Assembly (NCBI RefSeq): GCF_011045195.1
Contig: NZ_CP049199.1
Location: forward strand, 4,571,501 to 4,635,500
Source: Caulobacter soli
GTDB lineage: Bacteria > Pseudomonadota > Alphaproteobacteria > Caulobacterales > Caulobacteraceae
Reading direction: 5' to 3'
Length of the DNA: 64,000 nucleotides
Below, in pieces: positions 58,523 through 64,000 of the stretch. Position 1 is the first letter of the stretch. The number at the start of each line of letters is the position of its first letter. The position numbers were made by a program, and so were the translations under genes. Below the pieces are notes generated by a model. That model made no database searches and was not told the DNA's origin. It worked only from the letters and a program-made list of their open reading frames with translations.

Positions 58523-58793
58523 GACTTGAAAAACCCATCCGACTATCGAGGCCGAACGCGCTGCAAGTCTTGGGCGAAAAACGGAAACTCCATGCAATTA
58601 ATAGTATATATGGTTAATATAATCGCCATTTACTATGTTTCGAGATCTTCTGCCGAGCAGTTTTTGCCAGGCAACGTCTATGTCCCATCACATGGTTAAT
58701 TGATAACGTCGTTTACTATGTTTCAACCCTGAAAGATCCTGCAAGACCGCAGTACTGGAGTGAAACTCGTGACGCGCAAGCCGCCCCAGGCAC
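58523..58793. promoter_or_regulatory. AT-rich region upstream of flgE with direct repeat
   Basis: The gap 58600-58730 is strikingly AT-rich for this genome. Two related blocks, 58610-58641 and 58692-58724, share ATGGTTAAT and TTTACTATGTTTC. They are plausible protein-binding sites or promoter elements for flgE. I find no sigma-54 promoter pattern on the minus strand. Confidence 0.5.
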
Positions 58794-58827
58794 AAAAAAT
58801 CCCGGAGAGGGCCAGCCTCTCCGGGAT
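58794..58827 (-). terminator. Intrinsic terminator of ilvE
   Basis: On the minus strand, ATCCCGGAGAGG and its perfect inverse form a 12-bp stem over a 5-base loop, followed by TTTTTT. It lies 30 bases past the ilvE stop and insulates flgE from it. Confidence 0.92.
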
Positions 58828-58856
58828 CGTTTCATTCAGCGAAAGCGGCGGGCGGC

Positions 58857-59744
58857 TTACGCCGACACCAGCTCCCGGCGCACCAGGGCCGCGTATTCGT
58901 CCATCAGCGACAGCGACAGCGCGCCCGGGGTGAACTTGAACTCGCCGATCTCCGACACCGGGGTGACCTCGGCGGCGGTGCCGACGATGAAGCACTCGGT
59001 GAAGCCGGCCAACTCGGCCTTCTCGATGTGGCGCTCGACCACCTCGATCCCGCGCTGCTTGGCGATCGCGATCACCGTCTGGCGGGTGATGCCGTTCAGG
59101 ATGCAGTCGGGCGTCGGGGTGTGCAGCACCCCGTCCTTGACGAAGAACACGTTGGCGCCGGTCGCCTCGGCGATATAGCCGCGATAGTCGACCATCATCG
59201 CGTCGGCGTAGCCGTCCTTCTCCGCGGCGTGCTTGGAGATGGTGCAGATCATGTAGAGGCCGGCGGCCTTGGCGGCGGTCGGGATCGTGTTGGGGGCCGG
59301 GCGATCGTACTTGGCCCAGGTCAGGCGGATGCCCTTGGCCTTGGTCGCCGGGTCGAAATAGCTGGGCCAGTCCCACACGGCGATGGCCACGTGGATCTTG
59401 GTCTGCTGCGCCGAAACGCCGATCATTTCGCTGCCGCGCCAGGCGATCGGCCGCACATAGCAATCGGTCAGGCCGTTCTTGGCCGCGGTCTGCTTGCACG
59501 CCTCATCGATCTCGGCCACCGTGTAAGGGATCTTGAAATCGAGGATTTCGGCCGATTTGAACAGGCGCTCGGTATGCTCGGTCAGCTTGAAGATCTCGCC
59601 GCCATACATCCGCTCGCCCTCGAACACCGACGAGGCGTAGTGAAGGCCGTGGGTCAATACGTGCACCTTCGCGTCCCGCCAGGCAACGAACTGGCCGTCC
59701 AGCCAGATCCAACCATCGCGATCGTCGAAGGGAACGAGAGACAT
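58857..59744 (-). CDS. ilvE: Branched-chain amino acid aminotransferase
   Basis: A 295-residue fold-type IV PLP enzyme that moves amino groups between glutamate and Leu/Ile/Val keto acids. The PLP-binding Lys is residue 159 (PTAAKAAGLY), HGLHYASSVFEGERMY is the N-terminal substrate motif, and EATGANVFFVKDG and GITRQTVI follow. The length and motifs fit the proteobacterial IlvE group. It ends at a strong terminator. Confidence 0.95.
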   Translation of the reverse strand: MSLVPFDDRDGWIWLDGQFVAWRDAKVHVLTHGLHYASSVFEGERMYGGEIFKLTEHTERLFKSAEILDFKIPYTVAEIDEACKQTAAKNGLTDCYVRPIAWRGSEMIGVSAQQTKIHVAIAVWDWPSYFDPATKAKGIRLTWAKYDRPAPNTIPTAAKAAGLYMICTISKHAAEKDGYADAMMVDYRGYIAEATGANVFFVKDGVLHTPTPDCILNGITRQTVIAIAKQRGIEVVERHIEKAELAGFTECFIVGTAAEVTPVSEIGEFKFTPGALSLSLMDEYAALVRRELVSA

Positions 59745-59824
59745 CGGTCCAAGACCTCCTTATTTGGAACCCGGCTCTTAGACGCTTCGAGCCGGCGAAG
59801 GTCAAATAAAATGGACGCAAGCTG

Positions 59825-60343
59825 ATGGCCGGGCCGCTTTCATCGGGACCTGTGGGGGGTTCGACCGACCCCCGCCTGATCCTCGGCGAGGAGCAGCTGG
59901 ACAGCGGCCTGGAGCTGCTGCTGCTGGCCGAGGCGGGCTTGTGGGCGGCGGTCGACGCGGCGCTGGAGGGTGAAGGCCCGGGCCTGGGCCGCTCGCACTG
60001 GCGCGCCGCCTTCCTGCTGCGCCGCCGCCCCGGCATCGGCGTGCAGGACCTGTCGAAGCTGACCAGCCTGTCCAAGCAGGCGGCCAGCAAGACCCTGTCG
60101 GACCTGCAGCGCCTGAACCTGGCCCAGAAGGCGGCCGGCGACCTGGACGCCCGCCGGCGGCCGGCCGAGCTGACCCCCGAGGGGATCGCCTTCGAGCACC
60201 GGGTGGCCGAACGCCTGCGCCACCTGCTGGGCCGCGCCTATCGCACCGGCGGCCTGGACGGCGTGGCCGGCGCGCGGCGAATCCTGGCGGCCCTGGCCGG
60301 ACCGCGCCAAGGTGTGGGCCTCAATCGACGGGACGGGCTATGA
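59825..60343 (+). CDS. MarR-family regulator in a two-component operon (PetP-like)
   Basis: A 172-residue winged-helix protein (HWRAAFLLRRRPGIGVQDLS, then LTSLSKQAASKTLSDLQRLN and the wing AAGDLDARRRPAEL). It is followed at 13 bases by an OmpR-type response regulator and then a sensor kinase. The MarR + OmpR pairing resembles petP-petR of alphaproteobacteria, which lie near cytochrome bc1 genes; no such genes are in the window. Confidence 0.88.
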   Translation: MAGPLSSGPVGGSTDPRLILGEEQLDSGLELLLLAEAGLWAAVDAALEGEGPGLGRSHWRAAFLLRRRPGIGVQDLSKLTSLSKQAASKTLSDLQRLNLAQKAAGDLDARRRPAELTPEGIAFEHRVAERLRHLLGRAYRTGGLDGVAGARRILAALAGPRQGVGLNRRDGL

Positions 60344-60356
60344 CGCCCGAAGCCAA

Positions 60357-61057
60357 ATGACACCTGAAGAAAGAGCCGAGCGCCACCTGCTGGTCGTCGA
60401 CGACGACGACCGCATCCGCACCCTGCTCAAGGAATTCCTGACCCGCGCCGGCTTCCGGGTCAGCGCCGCGGCCGACGCCGCCCACGCCGACCGGCTGACC
60501 GGGTCGATGGACTTCGACCTGCTGGTGCTGGACGTGATGATGCCCGGCGAGGACGGCTTTTCGTTCACCAAGCGACTGCGCGCCAAGGGCGGCGAGGCGG
60601 GCAAGACCCCGATCCTGATGCTGACCGCCCGCGACCAGACCAACGACCGGATCGAGGGCCTGACCCACGGCGCCGACGACTATCTGGCCAAGCCGTTCGA
60701 GCCCCGCGAACTTCTGCTGCGCATCGAGTCGATCCTGCGCCGCGCCGCGCCCCGGCCGTCGGGCCCGCGTACGCTCAGCCTGGGCGTCTGCGCCTTCGAG
60801 CCCGAGCGCGGCGAGCTGACCCGCGATGGCGAACCGATCCGCCTAACCGAGGCCGAGGTCACCCTGCTGCGCCGCCTGGCCAAGGTCGCCCACGCGCCGG
60901 TCGACCGCCTGGAGCTGGCCCGCGACACCGTCGACGCCACCGGCCGCGCCGTCGACGTCCAGGTCACCCGCCTGCGCCGCAAGATCGAGCCGGACCCGAA
61001 GAACCCGAGATATCTGCAGACCGTGCGTGGGGTCGGATATCGGCTGGCGCCGGATTG

Positions 61058-61058
<1 letters not shown>
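60357..61058 (+). CDS. OmpR-family response regulator (PetR-like)
   Basis: A 233-residue two-domain regulator. The receiver has an acidic triplet around 15-18, phospho-acceptor Asp59 (LVLDVMMPGEDG), the Thr of MLTARDQ and the Lys of LAKPFEPRELL. The winged-helix DNA-binding domain follows at about 135-230 (LTEAEVTLLRRLAKVAHAPV, VDVQVTRLRRKIEPDPKNPR, YLQTVRGVGYRL). ATG 60357 is used. The stop overlaps the kinase start (TGATG), so the two are coupled partners. Confidence 0.95.
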
Positions 61059-62410
<1,352 letters not shown>

Positions 62411-62422
62411 GTCGGCGCCTAA

Positions 62423-62565
62423 CCTAGTCCCTCCCCCTGTGGGGGAGGCGGCCGAAGGCCGGTGGGGGGATGACTAGGGTCGTTCGATCCGTGTTGTGGC
62501 CGCCTGCCGATCACTCCCCCCACCGTCGGCTTCGCCGACACCTCCCCCACAGGGGGAGGGCCTAG
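62423..62565. repeat. 143-bp inverted-repeat element with covarying hairpins
   Basis: Outer arms CCCTCCCCCTGTGGGGGAGG and its inverse; inner hairpins differ (CGGCC-gaa-GGCCG at the left, GTCGGC-ttc-GCCGAC at the right) but both pair fully. It lies between the convergent kinase and TPP-enzyme genes, and has the same design as the elements at 15775 and 17645. Confidence 0.87.
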
Positions 62566-62602
62566 GAAGGTCGGAGCGTCAGGCCAGCATCGGTCGTCTA
62601 TC

Positions 62603-64000
62603 CTACCGCATGGCCGCCTCGATGAAATGCGGCCCAGGCTCGCGCATCGCCCGGCTCATCGCCTCGTCGAACGCCTCGGCCGTCTCGACCCGCTCGGCCG
62701 GCACGCCCAGCCCGCTGGCCACCGACACCCAGTCGATGCGCGGATCGGAGAGGTCCAGCAGCCGCGACGCCGCCGGTCCGGGCGTCCCGCCGCCGGTCCT
62801 GCCCATCTCGATGCCGAGGATGCGATAGGCGTGGTTGGCGAACACCACCACCGTCACGTCCAGCCGCTCCCGCGCGATCGTCCATAGGCCCTGGATCGTG
62901 TACATCCCCGCCCCGTCGCCATTCAGGCTCAGCACCTTGCGGTCGGGACAGGCCACGGCCGCGCCGATGGCCAGCGGAATGCCCTGGCCGATCGCGCCAC
63001 CCGTCAGGGACAGCCAGTCGTGGGCCCGGGCGTTGCGGGTCTGGGTGAAGATCGGCAGGCCGGCGGTCACCGCGTCGTCGGAGATGATCCCGCCGCTCGG
63101 CATGTGGCGGGCGATGGCCGCGCCCATGGCCCAGGCGTCCAGCTTGCCCGAGGGGGCCGGCGGTTTGGCGTAGGGCTCGATGGCCCCGACCGCCGGCGCG
63201 CCCAGCACCTCGGCCAGGGCTTCCAGCGCGGCGGCCGCGTCGGTGGCCCGGTCGCTCAACGTCAGGGTCGCGCAGCCGTCGGGGAACAGCAGGCTGGGCC
63301 GGTCGGGATAGGCGAAGAAGGCCACGGGCTGCGTCGTGGCGACCAGCACCATCAGGTCGACGCCCTCGAGGTCCGTCAGGGCCTGCTCGCCGAAATAGGG
63401 CAGTTTGTCGGGCCGGAAGCGGCCCTCGCCACGCGCCTGGCGGGCGGTGAAGGTGTCGGTCAGCACCCGCGCGCCGGTGGCCGCGATCCGCCCGGCGGCG
63501 GCGATGGCGGCCTCGCCGCACGCGCCCGAACCCAGGAGCAGCACGGGCTTGGCCGCCGTCTTCAGGGCCTTGGCGACGGCGGCGACCGAGGCCGGATCGG
63601 GCGTGCGAAAGCGCGGCCGCTCGATCACGGGTCCGGCGGTGTTGGTCTCGTTCCAGGCGCTGTCGGCGGGCAGGATCAGGCAGGCGTTTCCGCCCGGCGT
63701 CCCAAAGCTGGCGGCTACGGCCTCGGCGGCCAGCGGCCCGACCGTGTCGGCGCTGTCGGCCGACTTGACCCAGATGGCGTTCGGCGCGGCCAGGGCGGCG
63801 ATGTCGGAGTTGAGCGGCGCGTCGTATTTGCGGTGATCGACGGCGTGGTCGCCGATCACGTTGACCGTCGGCGTGAACGCCCTCCGGGCGTTGTGCAGAT
63901 TGGCCGCGCCGTTGGCGTAGCCGGGCCCCAGGTGCAGCAGGGTGCAGGCCGGCGTCCCGGTCATCCGCCCATAGCCGTCGGCCGCCCCGGTCGCCACGCC
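62603..64000 (-). CDS. Thiamine-diphosphate enzyme, acetolactate-synthase-like (5' end missing)
   Basis: At least 465 residues are visible; the N-terminus lies beyond base 64000. The three TPP-enzyme domains are seen: the end of the pyrimidine-binding domain (GAADGYGRMTGTPACTLLHLG), the central domain, and the pyrophosphate-binding domain with LNGDGAGMYTIQGLW plus the Asn of VVFANHAYRIL. The missing start probably contains the catalytic Glu. Relatives include acetolactate synthase large subunits and benzoylformate or oxalyl-CoA decarboxylases; the absence of a small-subunit gene nearby and the LGIEMGRTGGG ending favour a decarboxylase-like catabolic role (inference). Confidence 0.85.
   Translation of the reverse strand, partial: GVATGAADGYGRMTGTPACTLLHLGPGYANGAANLHNARRAFTPTVNVIGDHAVDHRKYDAPLNSDIAALAAPNAIWVKSADSADTVGPLAAEAVAASFGTPGGNACLILPADSAWNETNTAGPVIERPRFRTPDPASVAAVAKALKTAAKPVLLLGSGACGEAAIAAAGRIAATGARVLTDTFTARQARGEGRFRPDKLPYFGEQALTDLEGVDLMVLVATTQPVAFFAYPDRPSLLFPDGCATLTLSDRATDAAAALEALAEVLGAPAVGAIEPYAKPPAPSGKLDAWAMGAAIARHMPSGGIISDDAVTAGLPIFTQTRNARAHDWLSLTGGAIGQGIPLAIGAAVACPDRKVLSLNGDGAGMYTIQGLWTIARERLDVTVVVFANHAYRILGIEMGRTGGGTPGPAASRLLDLSDPRIDWVSVASGLGVPAERVETAEAFDEAMSRAMREPGPHFIEAAMR

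Noticed and set aside
58523..58730. Sigma-54 promoter for flgE
   Set aside because: The nearest match on the minus strand (TGGCAAAAACTGCT) has 8 instead of 10 bases between GG and GC, so it does not fit.

Overview
The window looks like a piece of chromosome from a free-living, high-GC alphaproteobacterium, most likely Caulobacter or a close relative. The reasons are the very GC-rich codon use, two large PAS-free TonB-dependent receptors with adjacent regulators, a flagellar hook protein of Caulobacter type, many two-component proteins with ATGA/TGATG overlaps, and abundant long inverted-repeat elements at gene ends like those known from Caulobacter. This assignment is inferred from gene content and style. 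I see no rRNA, tRNA, CRISPR array, prophage or transposase. The genes at both edges are cut: a lipoprotein at the left and a thiamine-diphosphate enzyme at the right.

Layout. 1-4172: lipoprotein fragment, Dps, a hybrid sensor kinase and an AraC-type regulator. 4173-7471: a long regulatory gap holding a duplicated block, then a TonB-dependent receptor. 7594-11263: the nadA-nadB-nadC quinolinate/NAD operon behind two palindromic sites. 11357-12450: a receiver protein lacking its phospho-acceptor Asp, overlapped by a small CheE-like gene. 12454-25258: mixed metabolic genes (acyltransferase, MarR/FAD monooxygenase pair, extradiol dioxygenase family, GST, PfpI/GlxA pair, DUF1003, YegP-like, SDR, SleB-type hydrolase, TPR protein). 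25280-27574: acyltransferase and LacI regulator sharing a LacI-type operator. 27582-32427: a lysine/2-aminoadipate breakdown module (Lrp regulator, D-2-hydroxyglutarate dehydrogenase, ALDH7-type semialdehyde dehydrogenase, HglS-type 2-oxoadipate decarboxylase). 32491-35928: an orphan protein, an XRE regulator, and a response regulator plus histidine kinase whose membrane sensor carries the full ethylene-receptor residue set. 36012-38860: WrbA, pirin and a LysR regulator. 39012-46140: SelO, a second TonB receptor and an M28 peptidase with membrane domain. 46286-50878: feruloyl-CoA-synthase-like enzyme, GIY-YIG nuclease beside a perfect inverted repeat, ALDH, Nudix. 51136-52963: folate genes. 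53097-56840: hydrolase/TetR pair, small membrane proteins, TPR protein. 56846-59744: FlgE and IlvE. 59825-62410: MarR, OmpR-type regulator and sensor kinase in one overlapping operon. 62603-64000: TPP enzyme.

The most unusual non-coding signal is a population of palindromic intergenic elements. One family has four copies of 127-128 bp with 32-bp terminal inverted repeats, plus two 32-bp solo hairpins that look like its deletion products. Two of the full copies flank the ALDH7 gene as direct repeats. Another family has arms whose inner hairpins differ in sequence but keep perfect pairing. The best protein-level finds are the ethylene-receptor-like kinase, the pseudo-receiver, and the GIY-YIG gene abutting a 30-bp perfect inverted repeat.
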